Counted from the stretch's first letter, positions 21,779 to 31,176 are shown. The stretch is DNA of 64,000 nucleotides from UBA2357 sp046295975 (GCA_046295975.1 JBKBMG010000019.1:1-64000); one strand, 5' to 3'. Notes: generated by a model from the letters alone, not told the origin. Made by a program: numbers and translations.

Positions 21779-22202
21779 ACGTCATCGCGCCCGCGGGCCA
21801 CTCGGCGGCCCTCAAGGGCGGCCCGCGCGCAGGAAGAGTGATCGCGGGCAGGTGAATTCACTACGCCGAAAGTAATAGGATAGGGACGCAACGAACAGTA
21901 CGGCCTTCACCAGAACAGCGGTTATTCGCGCACCACGTCAGGCCGGCCGGACGCGGCCGTGGCACGGCCGCCCGGCGCGTGAAGGGCCACTGAACATACG
22001 CAGCCACGCCATGCGCACGAATTGCCGAGCCCGGACGTCGCGCAGACGAGATGCAAGCAAGGGCCGACCCCCCGGCGGGCGTCGGCAGGAAGAACGACAA
22101 CCACCACGGAGCAGTACCGAGTTTGTTTCTCATTAACACCAATACTAAACAGCACTTACAAGAATGTCAACGGCTTAGTCATTGGAAAAATCTCGCTCAA
22201 CC
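21779..22202. other. Intergenic region between divergent genes
   Basis: About 420 bp between the EAL-protein gene (minus) and the next plus-strand gene. A GC-rich inverted repeat (GCGGGCC/GGCCCGC arms, about 21793-21829) is close to the EAL-protein start. AT-richer sequence at about 22115-22200 likely contains the promoter for the downstream gene. Frames in this stretch show no protein character. Confidence 0.4.
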
Positions 22203-22847
22203 ATGCGATCTGCGCGAGAACGCACGTCAAAACACGAATTAAGAAACCGCGCTTCCAGCGAGCCCAATTTGACCGATCACGCCTTCACCACCCGGCAACT
22301 TGCCGACCTGCGCCTTCCCGGCGCGCCCAGTTCCGCCGAGGGCTGGCGCGGCATCGCGCTGAGCGAAGGTTGGCTGTGCCTGGAGCATCCCGGGCGCGGG
22401 CGTGGCGGCGTCCGCCGTCAATACGTGCCACCGCAACCCCTGCTCAAGCTCATCCTGCGCCACTTGCGCGGCGAGCCGGTCAGCGAGGAAGACGTGCGGG
22501 CCGCGCGCGCGCGCGTCGTGACCCGGCTGAACACCGGCCACATGCAAAGCAGCCCGGTGGCCGACGACAGTGGGCGGCCGCCCTACCACACCCACGCATC
22601 CGGCGCAGACCAAGCGCTGGAACGGGAGCTGACGCTGCGCCTGGGGCTGCTCACCCACGAAGCCGACTGGCTCCCCTGCGATCTCGACCTGGCCGCACGC
22701 AGCGCTCTCGCACTACGCGCCTACGCCGCGCTGGACGGCGCCTGCGGCGACGAGGCGGCACTGGCCGCCATCGCCACCCGCCCAGGGGTGCTCGAACTTG
22801 CACTTCAGCTGGCCTGGGAGGCTGGCCAGAACCGGGTGGAGCGCTGA
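22203..22847 (+). CDS. Hypothetical protein, about 214 residues
   Basis: A soluble Arg/Ala/Leu-rich protein with no membrane helix and no recognised domain. Plausible starts are the ATG at 22203 and, further in, a TTG before LTDHAFTTRQL; the latter region onward looks better conserved in character. It lies 56 bp upstream of a glutamine-amidotransferase-like gene on the same strand, so the two are probably co-transcribed. The sequence has alternating helical segments rich in acidic and basic residues. Function unknown. Confidence 0.6.
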   Translation: MRSARERTSKHELRNRASSEPNLTDHAFTTRQLADLRLPGAPSSAEGWRGIALSEGWLCLEHPGRGRGGVRRQYVPPQPLLKLILRHLRGEPVSEEDVRAARARVVTRLNTGHMQSSPVADDSGRPPYHTHASGADQALERELTLRLGLLTHEADWLPCDLDLAARSALALRAYAALDGACGDEAALAAIATRPGVLELALQLAWEAGQNRVER

Positions 22848-22903
22848 ATGCCCGGCGGCATGGCACGCCATCGCCCGACCGGCATGCCGCCCGAGGCGGG
22901 CGC

Positions 22904-23590
22904 GTGACCACCCCGGTCATCGCCATTACCGGGCCACGTCGCGGCGCCTTCGGGCCGCGCACGCTGGTGGCCATGGCGGTACGTCTGTACGGCGGAAGGC
23001 CGCTGCAACTGCGCCCCGGCGACGAAACCCGCGCAGTCACCTACAACGGCGTCGTAGTGACGGGCGGCCACGACGTCGAACCGGTGCTGTATGCCGCCGA
23101 GCCCGAGGTCGAACCCAATTACGACCCCGCACGCGACGCGCTCGAAACCGCGGTAATCCGCGACGCGCTGGCGCGCGGGCTGCCCCTGCTGGGCATCTGC
23201 CGTGGCGCGCAACTGTTGAACGTGTGCCGTGGCGGCAGCCTGCACCAAGAGCTGCGGTCGCAGCGAAGCAAGACCTCCAACCGCTGGACCGTGCTACCGC
23301 TCAAGACCCTGTGCGTGACCCCACAGGCCGGCCTGCTGCACGGTCTGATCGGCCGCCCGCGCGCGCGCATCAACAGCCTGCACAACCAGGGCATCGCCCG
23401 CATCGGGCAAGGACTGATGGCGAGCGGCCACGACCTCGACGGCATCGTCCAGGCCATCGAAGACCCCGCGGCCGACTTCCTGCTCGGCGTGCAGTGGCAC
23501 CCCGAGTTCCTCCTCTACCTGGGCCGCCAGCGCGCACTGTTCCGCGCCTTGGTGCGCCATGCCAAGGCGCGCAGCGAGCGGCTAGGGTGA
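22904..23590 (+). CDS. Class I glutamine amidotransferase-like hydrolase (peptidase C26, PuuD type)
   Basis: The 228-residue protein resembles gamma-glutamyl-GABA hydrolases, which remove the gamma-glutamyl group in putrescine breakdown or in related amide pathways. The nucleophile elbow is GICRGAQLLN (Cys). The His-Glu pair is in GVQWHPEF. VVVTGGHDVEPVLY is the typical oxyanion segment of this family. The GTG start at 22904 has GAGG about 8 nt upstream. No puu genes surround it, so the natural substrate is open. It is convergent with the P450 gene; the coding ends overlap by 9 bp. Confidence 0.88.
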   Translation: MTTPVIAITGPRRGAFGPRTLVAMAVRLYGGRPLQLRPGDETRAVTYNGVVVTGGHDVEPVLYAAEPEVEPNYDPARDALETAVIRDALARGLPLLGICRGAQLLNVCRGGSLHQELRSQRSKTSNRWTVLPLKTLCVTPQAGLLHGLIGRPRARINSLHNQGIARIGQGLMASGHDLDGIVQAIEDPAADFLLGVQWHPEFLLYLGRQRALFRALVRHAKARSERLG

Positions 23591-25042
23591 TACGCGCATG
23601 CGCATGACGGGCGCCGCCAGCGGCAGGGACGCCAGCCCGCGTAGCGCAGCATTGCCGTTCCAGCGCGGCGGACCGGCGCGGACCAGCTCGGGGGCAAGGT
23701 CGAGCAAACGGGTGAAGACGGCTTCGGCCTGCATCAGCGCCAGCCCGGCGCCGATGCACACATGCACGCCCCGGCCGAAGGACAGATGGGTGAGACCGCG
23801 ACGCGTCACGTCGAGGCGGTCGGGTTCCGCGTAGCGCGCCGGGTCGCGGTTGGCAGCGCCGATCAGGGCGATCACCAGCTCGCCCCGGCGCACCCGTTGC
23901 CCGCACAGGTCCATGTCGGCGATTACGCGACGGCCGGTGTATTGCACCGGGCTGTCGTAGCGCAGCAGTTCGCGTACCGCGGTCGGGACCTGCGACGGGT
24001 CGGCGCGCAACCGCTGCCACTGCTCGGGGTGCGCGAGCAAGGCATTGAGGCCGTTACCCAGCAGGTTGCGGGTCGTCTCGTGGCCGGCGAGCAACAGCAT
24101 GGCGCATTGCGCCAGCAGTTCCGCGTCGCTGCGGAACAGGCCTTGCGCTTCGGCGGCGAGCATCAGGCTGACGAGATCGTCGCCGCGCGCGCGGCGGCGC
24201 TTTTCCAGCACGCCGGCAAAGTAGCGCACGACCGCCAGCAGGCTGCGATGGGCGCGGCGCAGTTGCGCAGCATCCGGCTGAGCCGCGGCGATGAAGGCGG
24301 CAATGTCGTCCGACCAGGCGATGAAATCGTCCTGGTCCGCGGGGTCGATGCCCAGCACCATGCTGGTGACGCGTGACGGTAGTGGCCGCGCGATGCTGGC
24401 CATGAAATCGAAGCGCGCGGCGGCTTGCGCTGCCGCCGGGGCAGTGCCGGAGACGTGACCGGATAGACGATCGGATCGGGCATCAGACGCAACCCCGCCC
24501 GCCGAAGCCGACGCACACGCCGGCGCGCCCCCCGTCAGCGCCGCCGCGATGCAATCGGAGGCGATGGCGTTGATCTGCGGTGCCAGCGCGCGGATGCGTG
24601 CCGGGTGAAAACCTGCCCCGAGCACCGCGCGCACGCGGGTATGGTCGGGCGCGTCGAGAAAAATCATTGCCCGCGCGAACAGGCGCTGGAAGGTGCGCAG
24701 CTCGGTGGCCCTGTCGTTGGCCCTGAGGTTGTTTCCCTCGTCGGCCGGCCCGTCCGGCACGCGCTCACCCGCCCGCTTCACCCAGCCCGCGGTGCGCTGG
24801 GCGGACAGCCGCGGGTCGCGCAGCACCGCCTCGACATCGGCATGGCGCGTCACCACCCAGGCGCCCTGGAACAAGGCCTCGCTCCAGTGGATGGAGCCGG
24901 CCGCCCGCAGGCGCGCGTAATGGGGATAGGGGTCGCGCAGAAAGTCGGCGTCGATGCGCAGCAGACCGGCATCGCACCGCGGCGGCGGACTCGCCGCGAC
25001 GCTGGCCGTTTCGGGACTCACCGGAACGAGCGCCGCGCTCAT
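23582..25042 (-). CDS. Cytochrome P450
   Basis: A soluble bacterial-type P450 of 486 residues. The I-helix oxygen-activation motif is AGHETTRN, the K-helix ExxR is ELLRYD, and the heme-ligand loop is FGRGVHVCIGAG with the cysteine thiolate. An Ala/Ser-rich insert near residues 170-200 makes it longer than the usual 400-420. It lies 88 bp downstream of bioB in the same direction, so it may be the last gene of the biotin operon. In Bacillus a P450 (BioI) makes the pimelate moiety. Shared position is the only argument for that role here; general CYP107-like oxidation of another substrate is equally possible. Confidence 0.92.
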   Translation of the reverse strand: MSAALVPVSPETASVAASPPPRCDAGLLRIDADFLRDPYPHYARLRAAGSIHWSEALFQGAWVVTRHADVEAVLRDPRLSAQRTAGWVKRAGERVPDGPADEGNNLRANDRATELRTFQRLFARAMIFLDAPDHTRVRAVLGAGFHPARIRALAPQINAIASDCIAAALTGGAPACASASAGGVASDARSDRLSGHVSGTAPAAAQAAARFDFMASIARPLPSRVTSMVLGIDPADQDDFIAWSDDIAAFIAAAQPDAAQLRRAHRSLLAVVRYFAGVLEKRRRARGDDLVSLMLAAEAQGLFRSDAELLAQCAMLLLAGHETTRNLLGNGLNALLAHPEQWQRLRADPSQVPTAVRELLRYDSPVQYTGRRVIADMDLCGQRVRRGELVIALIGAANRDPARYAEPDRLDVTRRGLTHLSFGRGVHVCIGAGLALMQAEAVFTRLLDLAPELVRAGPPRWNGNAALRGLASLPLAAPVMRMRVSP

Positions 25043-25130
25043 CGCGCGCAGCCTGGGCGATGGCGAGTGGCGTCAGCCCGGAGTCGAACGATCCGCGCTG
25101 CTGCGCCCCGTTTCCGTGCGGACGGAGGGC

Positions 25131-26261
25131 TCAAGCCTGGCGCTCCGGAACGGACGCGGCGCACGCGGTCGGGGCGGCCGCCGTGACACCGGACTCTTGC
25201 ACCTCCGGTGCCTCGGTCTTGGCATCCGTCTTGGCACTGGCATCCGCCTCGTCCTGCCCCGCCACGCGCAAATCCAGACGGCGCAGCAGCGCGCGGTCGC
25301 GACCGGAGGTGGGGTTGGGCGTGGTCAGCAGACGGTCGCCATAGAAGATGGAGTTGGCGCCGGCCATGAAGCACAAGGCCTGCAGCGCGTCGTCCATGTT
25401 CTCGCGCCCGGCCGAGAGCCGCACCCGCGTGCGCGGCATGGTGATGCGCGCGACCGCAATAGTGCGCACGAACTCGAAGGGGTCGAGCGGCGCACTGTCG
25501 CCCAGCGGCGTGCCCGCGACCGGCACCAGGTTGTTGATCGGCACAGACTCGGGATAGGGGTCGAGGTTGGCCAGCTCCGCAATCAGTCCGGCGCGGTGGG
25601 TGCGCGTTTCGCCCATGCCGACGATGCCGCCGCTGCACACGTGGATGCCGGCCGTGCGTACGTTGTCCAGGGTGTCCAGGCGTTCCTGGTAGCTGCGGGT
25701 GGTGATCACCTGCCCGTAGTAGTCCGGTGCGGTGTCGAGATTGTGGTTGTAGTAGTCCAGCCCGGCCTCGCGCAACTGTGCGGCCTGTTCGGCGTCGAGC
25801 ATGCCCAGCGTCATGCAGGTTTCCATGCCCAGGGCCTTGACCTCGCGCACCATCTCGACGATGCGCCCCATGTCGCGCGCCTTGGGGCTGCGCCAGGCGG
25901 CGCCCATGCAGAAGCGGGTGGCGCCCTGGGCGCGGGCGGCCTGGGCGGCGTCGACCACCTCGTCGAGCGCCATCAGCTTGCTCGCCTTGACCTCGGTGTC
26001 GAAATGGGCCGACTGCGAGCAGTAGCCGCAGTCCTCCGGGCAGCCGCCGGTCTTGACCGACAACAGCGTGGACAACTGGATCTCGTTGGGGTCGAAGTGC
26101 TCGCGATGCACGCCGTGGGCACGGTGCAGCAGATCCATGAAGGGCAGCGAAAACAAGGCTTCGACCTCATCCACCCGCCAGCGTGCGGCCGGTCGGGTGG
26201 CGTCGGAACGACGGGCGGTGGCGCGAAGCGCCTCGGGCGAGGCGTGGGCGACAGGGGTCAT
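25131..26261 (-). CDS. bioB: Biotin synthase
   Basis: A radical SAM enzyme that inserts sulfur into dethiobiotin. The 376-residue protein carries the SAM-cluster motif CPEDCGYC and the family segments YYNHNLDTAP, CSGGIVGMGE and NNLVPVAGTPL. The Arg/Asn set around the [2Fe-2S] cluster (RVRLSAGRENM) is intact. A C-terminal tail of about 45 residues, rich in Ala, Lys and Glu, extends past the usual end. The start at 26261 has GGAG 8 nt upstream. It is 16 bp after bioD. Confidence 0.97.
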   Translation of the reverse strand: MTPVAHASPEALRATARRSDATRPAARWRVDEVEALFSLPFMDLLHRAHGVHREHFDPNEIQLSTLLSVKTGGCPEDCGYCSQSAHFDTEVKASKLMALDEVVDAAQAARAQGATRFCMGAAWRSPKARDMGRIVEMVREVKALGMETCMTLGMLDAEQAAQLREAGLDYYNHNLDTAPDYYGQVITTRSYQERLDTLDNVRTAGIHVCSGGIVGMGETRTHRAGLIAELANLDPYPESVPINNLVPVAGTPLGDSAPLDPFEFVRTIAVARITMPRTRVRLSAGRENMDDALQALCFMAGANSIFYGDRLLTTPNPTSGRDRALLRRLDLRVAGQDEADASAKTDAKTEAPEVQESGVTAAAPTACAASVPERQA

Positions 26262-26277
26262 GAATGGATCTCCGGAT

Positions 26278-27036
26278 TCAGTCAGGTTGAACGGTGCGCA
26301 CGTCGCCGACGAGCGCCACCAGGTGGTCGCGCGCGAAGCACGACGCAACCGCAGCCGGTGAAGGCTGTGCCAGCCACGGCACCACGCCCAGGCATGGCGC
26401 GGGCGCAAGATGTGCGCGCAAGGTATGCAGATTGCGGTCGCGATGAGGCATGCCGGGGTCCACGGTGTTGCCGACCCAGCCGGCCAGAGTCAGACCGCGG
26501 GCACGAATTGCGTCGGCAGTGAGCAGCGCATGGTTGAGGCAACCCAGCCGCATGCCGACCACCATCACCACCGGCAGGCCGAGCGCGACGGCAAGGTCGG
26601 CGCTGTCATGGTGGTCGTCGAAGGGCACGCGAAACCCGCCCACACCTTCCACCACCAGCCAGTCGGCCTTTTGCGCAAGCCGGTGGGCGGCGTCGGTCAG
26701 GTCCGCCAGTTCGATGCGCCGCCCCTCCAGTTCGGCCGCGATGTGAGGCGCACAGGCAGCAGCAAGCTGGCACGGACCGACTTCGGCCTCGCCGACGGCA
26801 ACGCTGCTCGCACTGCGCAGCAGCGCGACATCCTCGTTGCACACGCGGCCATCGACGTAATCGGTGCCGGCAGCCACTGGCTTCAGCCCGGCGGTACGCA
26901 GCCCGTGCGCCGCCAGCGCATGGAGTAGCCCCGCGGCGATCCGGGTCTTGCCGATCTCGGTGTCGGTACCGGTGACGAACACGCCGCGCAGCCCGGCCAC
27001 GCCGGCCGCGTCGGGGCGCTTCAATGCGATGTTCAT
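26278..27036 (-). CDS. bioD: Dethiobiotin synthetase
   Basis: An ATP-dependent enzyme that closes the ureido ring of dethiobiotin from diaminopelargonate and CO2. The 252-residue protein begins its fold with the P-loop GTDTEIGKT, followed by GLKPVAAG with the substrate lysine, and VVEGVGGFRVPF. Its start codon overlaps the bioF stop by four bases (ATGA), giving translational coupling. The final 25 residues are less conserved. Confidence 0.95.
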   Translation of the reverse strand: MNIALKRPDAAGVAGLRGVFVTGTDTEIGKTRIAAGLLHALAAHGLRTAGLKPVAAGTDYVDGRVCNEDVALLRSASSVAVGEAEVGPCQLAAACAPHIAAELEGRRIELADLTDAAHRLAQKADWLVVEGVGGFRVPFDDHHDSADLAVALGLPVVMVVGMRLGCLNHALLTADAIRARGLTLAGWVGNTVDPGMPHRDRNLHTLRAHLAPAPCLGVVPWLAQPSPAAVASCFARDHLVALVGDVRTVQPD

Positions 27037-28400
27037 CGCGCCCCTCCGTGCGGTGAAGCCAGCGGATCGGCGACAGGGGTGGCGGGAGTGACCCTCTGCA
27101 CCGCATCCCGGCGCACGGCCACCTCACACGCTTCCACCCCCTGCCCTTCTCCTGCATGCGCCTCGGTAGGGTTTGCACTCCGCGCACTCACCGGCCGGAC
27201 GCACCCCGTCAACGCCTCGCACAGGCGATCGATATCCGCCGCCTCGTGCGCCGCACTGACGCTGATGCGCAGCCGCGCGGTGCCGGCCGGCACCGTGGGC
27301 GGGCGGATGGCCGGCACCCACAGGCCGGCTTCGTCCAGCGCCGCAGCCAGTACCAGGGCACTGTGGTTGTCGCCGACGATCAGCGGCTGGATGGCGGTCG
27401 GGGAAGGCGTCAGCCGCCAGGCTGGCGGCGCCTCGCGTGCGAGCACGGGTAGCAACCCGGCTCGCAGGCGAGCCACGCGGGCTGCGAGCAAGCGCCGCCG
27501 CGCCGCGCCCTCCTCGCCGACGATCAGGTTCACGCTGGCGAGCAGCGCATGCGCCAGCGCAGGCGACAAGGCGGTGGTGTAGACGTAGCTGCGACCCGCC
27601 TGCACCAGCGCGTCGATGATCGCCCCGTGCGCCGCGACGAAGGCGCCGCCCACCCCCGCGGCCTTGCCCAGCGTGCCCATGTAGATGAGGCGTTCGCTCC
27701 GCAGGCCGAAGTGCTCCAGGGCGCCGAGGCCGCGCTCACCGAGCACGCCGAAACCGTGGGCGTCATCGACCACCAGCCAGGCGTCATGGGCCTCGGCCAG
27801 CGCAAGCAGGGCCGGCAAGGCGGCGATGTCGCCGTCCATACTGAACACCGCGTCGGTGACGATGAGCCGCAGCGGTGTGCGGCAGGTGGTCAGACGCCCG
27901 GCGAGGATGTCCAGCCGGCCATGGGGGTAGCGCTGCATGCGCGCGGCCGCAAGCAGGCCGCCGTCGATCAGCGAGGCATGGTTGAGCCGATCGGCGAAAA
28001 TCGTCGCCTCGCCGTCGCCGAGCGTGGTGAGCAGCGCGAGGTTGGCGGCAAAGCCGCTGCAGAACAGCAAGGCGCGGGCATCCGGAACAAAGAGCGCATA
28101 CAGCTCGGCGAGCAGCGCTTCGAGCGTCGCATGCGCGCGCCCGTGGCCACAGACCAGATGCGACGCGCCACTGCCAACACCCCAGCGGCGTGCCCCCTCG
28201 GCAACGGCTTCGACCAGCGCCGGATGAGCGGCCAGGCCGAGGTAGTCGTTGCTGCCGAACCCCAGGCGATCGGCCGACACGCCGCGTCCGTCGGTCACCC
28301 GCTGGCGGGGCCCGCAGGCGGTCTCGGCGATGCGTCGTTGCCGCCACAGGCCGGCGGCCTCGCGCTCACGCCGTTGGCGGTTCAGATGTGCGATCAGCAT
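27033..28400 (-). CDS. bioF: 8-amino-7-oxononanoate synthase
   Basis: A PLP enzyme condensing pimeloyl-thioester and L-alanine. The 455-residue protein shows the N-terminal GFGSNDYLGLA, GSGASHLVCGH, the aspartate of DDAHGFGVLG and the PLP lysine in MGTLGKAAGVGGAF. The catalytic part ends near residue 400. A further stretch of about 55 residues, rich in Ala/Val/Glu, is not part of the family fold. The start at 28400 lies 35 bp inside the end of bioA, so translation is coupled to that gene. Confidence 0.95.
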   Translation of the reverse strand: MLIAHLNRQRREREAAGLWRQRRIAETACGPRQRVTDGRGVSADRLGFGSNDYLGLAAHPALVEAVAEGARRWGVGSGASHLVCGHGRAHATLEALLAELYALFVPDARALLFCSGFAANLALLTTLGDGEATIFADRLNHASLIDGGLLAAARMQRYPHGRLDILAGRLTTCRTPLRLIVTDAVFSMDGDIAALPALLALAEAHDAWLVVDDAHGFGVLGERGLGALEHFGLRSERLIYMGTLGKAAGVGGAFVAAHGAIIDALVQAGRSYVYTTALSPALAHALLASVNLIVGEEGAARRRLLAARVARLRAGLLPVLAREAPPAWRLTPSPTAIQPLIVGDNHSALVLAAALDEAGLWVPAIRPPTVPAGTARLRISVSAAHEAADIDRLCEALTGCVRPVSARSANPTEAHAGEGQGVEACEVAVRRDAVQRVTPATPVADPLASPHGGAR

Positions 28401-29853
28401 TGTCGGAAGCGTCGGTGGCCAGTGCGTCGTCCAGCGTGGCGGCCACCCGCTCGGCCAGCCAGCGCGCATCGGCGGCGTCGAAGACATAGGGGGGCATCAG
28501 GTACACGCTGCGGCCGATGGGGCGGATCAACAGCTCGTGGGCACGCCCGGCCAGGTGGAAGCGTTCGGCGAAGCGGGTCGGCAACACCGCCTCGCGCACG
28601 TCGAAGGCCCAGATCATGCCGGTGCGGCGCAGGTGCTCGATGCGGGGGTCGCTGCGCAACGGTTCGAGCGCCGCACTCAGCGCCTCGGCGCGCGCGCGGT
28701 TGGCTGCCAGCACGCCATCCTCGGCAAAGCGGTCGAGTACCGCCAGCGCCGCCCGGCAGGCCAAAGGATTGCCGGTATAGGAGTGCGAATGCAGAAAACC
28801 GCGGGCCACGTCGTCGTCGAGAAAGGCGTCGTAGATCGCGTCGCGACTGAGGACCAGCGACAGCGGCAAGGTGCCGCCGGTAATGCCCTTGGACAGGCAC
28901 AGCAGGTCGGGCCAGATCTCCGAGGCCGACTGCGCACCCGCACCGTCGGCGGCCTGCTCGAACGCGAAGAAGCTGCCGCTGCGGCCGCAGCCGACGGCGA
29001 TCTCGTCGGCGATCAGGTGCACCTCGAAGGCGTCACACAGGCGGCGGACCTCGCGCAGATAGACCGGGTCGTGCATGGCCATGCCGCCCGCGCATTGCAC
29101 CAGTGGCTCGATGATGAGGGCAGCGATGCGGTCGCCACGCGCGGCGAACAGTGCCTGCAGTTCGGCCGCGGCGCGCAGCGCCGGTGCCGCTGGATCCTCG
29201 CCCGGAGACGCCTGGCGGGCATCGGGCGAAGCCACGAGGTGGGCACGCATCAGCAAGGGGTCGTAGGCGTCGCGGAACACCGCAACATCGGTTACCGCCA
29301 GGGCGCCGAGGGTTTCGCCGTGGTAGCCGTGGCGCACGCAGACGAACTCGCGCTTTTCCGGGCGGCCGTGGTTGCGCCAGCAATGCGCGCTCATCTTCAG
29401 CGCGATCTCCACCGCCGAGGCGCCGTCGCTGGCGTAGAAGGCGTGGCCGAGCACACCGCCGGTCAGCGCCGACAGCCATTCGGCCAGTTCGACGGCCGGT
29501 GCGTGGGTACACCCGGCCAGCATCACATGAGGCAGACGGCCGAGCTGGTCGATGATGGCGGCGTTGAGCCGGGCATCGGCATGACCGAAGAGATTGGTCC
29601 ACCACGAACTGATGGCATCGAAGTAGCGCCGCCCGCCATGGTCGTACAACCATGGTCCGGCACCACGCGCGATCGGCAACGGTGGCAGCGCCTCGGCCCT
29701 GCGCATCTGGGTGCAGGGATGCCAGACCGCGCGCAGGCTGCGCTGTTGCCAGAGGCGATCGGAATCAACGGGCACTGCCGCGGCAGACGGCACGGGAACG
29801 TGCAACGGCGTTGCGGCGGCGGGAGGGCTTGCGGGTGGACTGCGACGGGACAT
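28366..29853 (-). CDS. bioA: Adenosylmethionine-8-amino-7-oxononanoate aminotransferase
   Basis: A PLP class III aminotransferase that uses S-adenosylmethionine as amino donor to form diaminopelargonate. From the ATG at 29853 it has 495 residues. The first 45 are Pro/Ala-rich and variable. The fold then shows VWHPCTQM (a BioA-specific substrate segment), FYASDGASAVE, the aspartate of ADEIAVGCGRSG and the PLP lysine in CLSKGITGG. It is the first gene of bioAFDB-P450. The next gene upstream, on the same strand, ends 217 bp away. No BirA-like operator palindrome was recognised in that gap. Confidence 0.95.
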   Translation of the reverse strand: MSRRSPPASPPAAATPLHVPVPSAAAVPVDSDRLWQQRSLRAVWHPCTQMRRAEALPPLPIARGAGPWLYDHGGRRYFDAISSWWTNLFGHADARLNAAIIDQLGRLPHVMLAGCTHAPAVELAEWLSALTGGVLGHAFYASDGASAVEIALKMSAHCWRNHGRPEKREFVCVRHGYHGETLGALAVTDVAVFRDAYDPLLMRAHLVASPDARQASPGEDPAAPALRAAAELQALFAARGDRIAALIIEPLVQCAGGMAMHDPVYLREVRRLCDAFEVHLIADEIAVGCGRSGSFFAFEQAADGAGAQSASEIWPDLLCLSKGITGGTLPLSLVLSRDAIYDAFLDDDVARGFLHSHSYTGNPLACRAALAVLDRFAEDGVLAANRARAEALSAALEPLRSDPRIEHLRRTGMIWAFDVREAVLPTRFAERFHLAGRAHELLIRPIGRSVYLMPPYVFDAADARWLAERVAATLDDALATDASDNADRTSEPPTA

Positions 29854-30018
29854 GGGGCGGACGGGACGCACTGCGACCGCCGAAAGGTAGGCGCCGCGAC
29901 ACGGGGGGTCAATCGGGGCCACCCTGATGGACAAAGCCACCGAATCCACCTCCGCCGCCTGTGCTCGTACGGACCGTTGTCCGGGTAGTCCGCCAGGCAA
30001 GTCACCCCGCACGTATCC

Positions 30019-30044
30019 GGTCAGGGGACCGGGCAATCCTGACC
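30019..30044. repeat. Inverted repeat upstream of bioA
   Basis: GGTCAGG at 30019-30025 is perfectly complementary to CCTGACC at 30038-30044 across a 12-bp GC-rich loop. It lies between the upstream GGDEF gene and bioA. It could act as a terminator stem for the former (no T-tract) or as an operator for the biotin genes. Confidence 0.35.
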
Positions 30045-30070
30045 ATTCCGGCGGCGTCGGGCTGGCCGGA

Positions 30071-31081
30071 TCAGGGGTCGCCGACCACCAGCCGGTTGCG
30101 ACCGCTCACCTTGGCTTCGAGCAGCGCTGCGTCGGCCCGTTCGAGCAGGGCGTCGAGATCGGGGACGGCGTCCGGCTGGTAGTAGGCCAGCCCAAGACTG
30201 ATCGAACAGCGTACCGGGGTACCACGCCATTCGAAGCGGTGGCGGGCCACGTTCTTGCGCAATCGGTCGGCGATCAGCAAGGCCTCGGCACCGCCGGTAT
30301 CGGGCAGGATGGCGGCGAATTCCTCGCCGCCGTAGCGACCGATGACGTCAGTCTGGCGCAACGTGGTCGCGAGCAGCGCCGCCACTTCGCGCAGTATTGC
30401 GTCGCCGGCGGCGTGGCCGTGAAAATCGTTGATCTGCTTGAAGTAATCGACGTCCATCATGATCAGCGACAACACCCGGGCGCTGCGCCGTGCGACGTTG
30501 AGTTCGCGTTCGGCCAACTCGAAGAAATGGCGGCGGTTGAACAAGCCGGTCAGGCCGTCGCGGGTGGCCAGTTCCAGCAGGCGTGCGTTGGCTGCCTCGA
30601 GTTCCGCGGTGCGTTCGGCCACGCGCCATTCGAGTTCCTCGTTGCTGCGGCGGAGGAACTCTTCCGCCTGACGGATCGCGGTGATGTCGCGGGAGATGCC
30701 CAGGATGTACTCGACCCGCCCCTGACCGTCGGTGGCCGGCACCATCAGGGTGAGCCAGTGGCGCGGCGCGCTGCCCTCGCCCCCGCCCAGCTCCTCGTAA
30801 GTCAGCGGACGCGCACTGGTACAGCATTCGCGGTAGCGCGACAGCACGCTGTCCAAGTAGGGGGCGGGCACGACCTCGTCCACCGGCCGGCCGGCGGCCT
30901 CGGCATCGGACATGCCCAGCAACTGCTCCAGCGCCGGGCTGATCGCTTCAATCAGAAAACGCCCGTCCTCGGTGCAGCGGATCAGGAAGACGTTGTCTGG
31001 GAAGCGCTGCCACAGGCTCTCGAACACCGGGGTGCGGCGCCGCAGCACATGGATCAGGCTTCGTCTATCGGGTCGCACCAC
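30071..31081 (-). CDS. PAS-GGDEF diguanylate cyclase
   Basis: A cytoplasmic 336-residue cyclase. A PAS/PAC sensor (about residues 25-140; GRFLIEAISPALEQLLGMSD, VEYILGISRDIT) and a short coiled coil are followed by GGDEF (about 170-330) with an intact active loop RYGGEEFAAIL. DVDYFKQINDFHG is the metal/substrate-binding strand. Predicted to synthesise c-di-GMP in response to an unknown small ligand or redox cue. It is divergent from a DUF917 gene. Confidence 0.93.
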   Translation of the reverse strand: MVRPDRRSLIHVLRRRTPVFESLWQRFPDNVFLIRCTEDGRFLIEAISPALEQLLGMSDAEAAGRPVDEVVPAPYLDSVLSRYRECCTSARPLTYEELGGGEGSAPRHWLTLMVPATDGQGRVEYILGISRDITAIRQAEEFLRRSNEELEWRVAERTAELEAANARLLELATRDGLTGLFNRRHFFELAERELNVARRSARVLSLIMMDVDYFKQINDFHGHAAGDAILREVAALLATTLRQTDVIGRYGGEEFAAILPDTGGAEALLIADRLRKNVARHRFEWRGTPVRCSISLGLAYYQPDAVPDLDALLERADAALLEAKVSGRNRLVVGDP

Positions 31082-31103
31082 GCATCCGGCCTCACCACAA
31101 CAG

Positions 31104-31134
31104 TTGCACTCCAGGCTGCATCGTTTAGGATGCA
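31104..31134 (+). promoter_or_regulatory. Candidate promoter and operator of the DUF917 gene
   Basis: TTGCAC at 31104-31109 and TAGGAT at 31126-31131 are 16 bp apart. The -10 overlaps an inverted repeat, TGCATC (31117-31122) with GATGCA (31129-31134). A regulator bound there would block the promoter. The gene follows with a strong AGGAG ribosome binding site at about 31165. Confidence 0.4.
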
Positions 31135-31176
31135 GGTATATCCCCGATAATTTACCTCAGACAGGAGCAGGATGAC

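Noticed and set aside
29854..30070. BirA operator upstream of bioA
   Set aside because: No TTGTAAACC-type dyad is present; only an unrelated 7-bp inverted repeat was seen.
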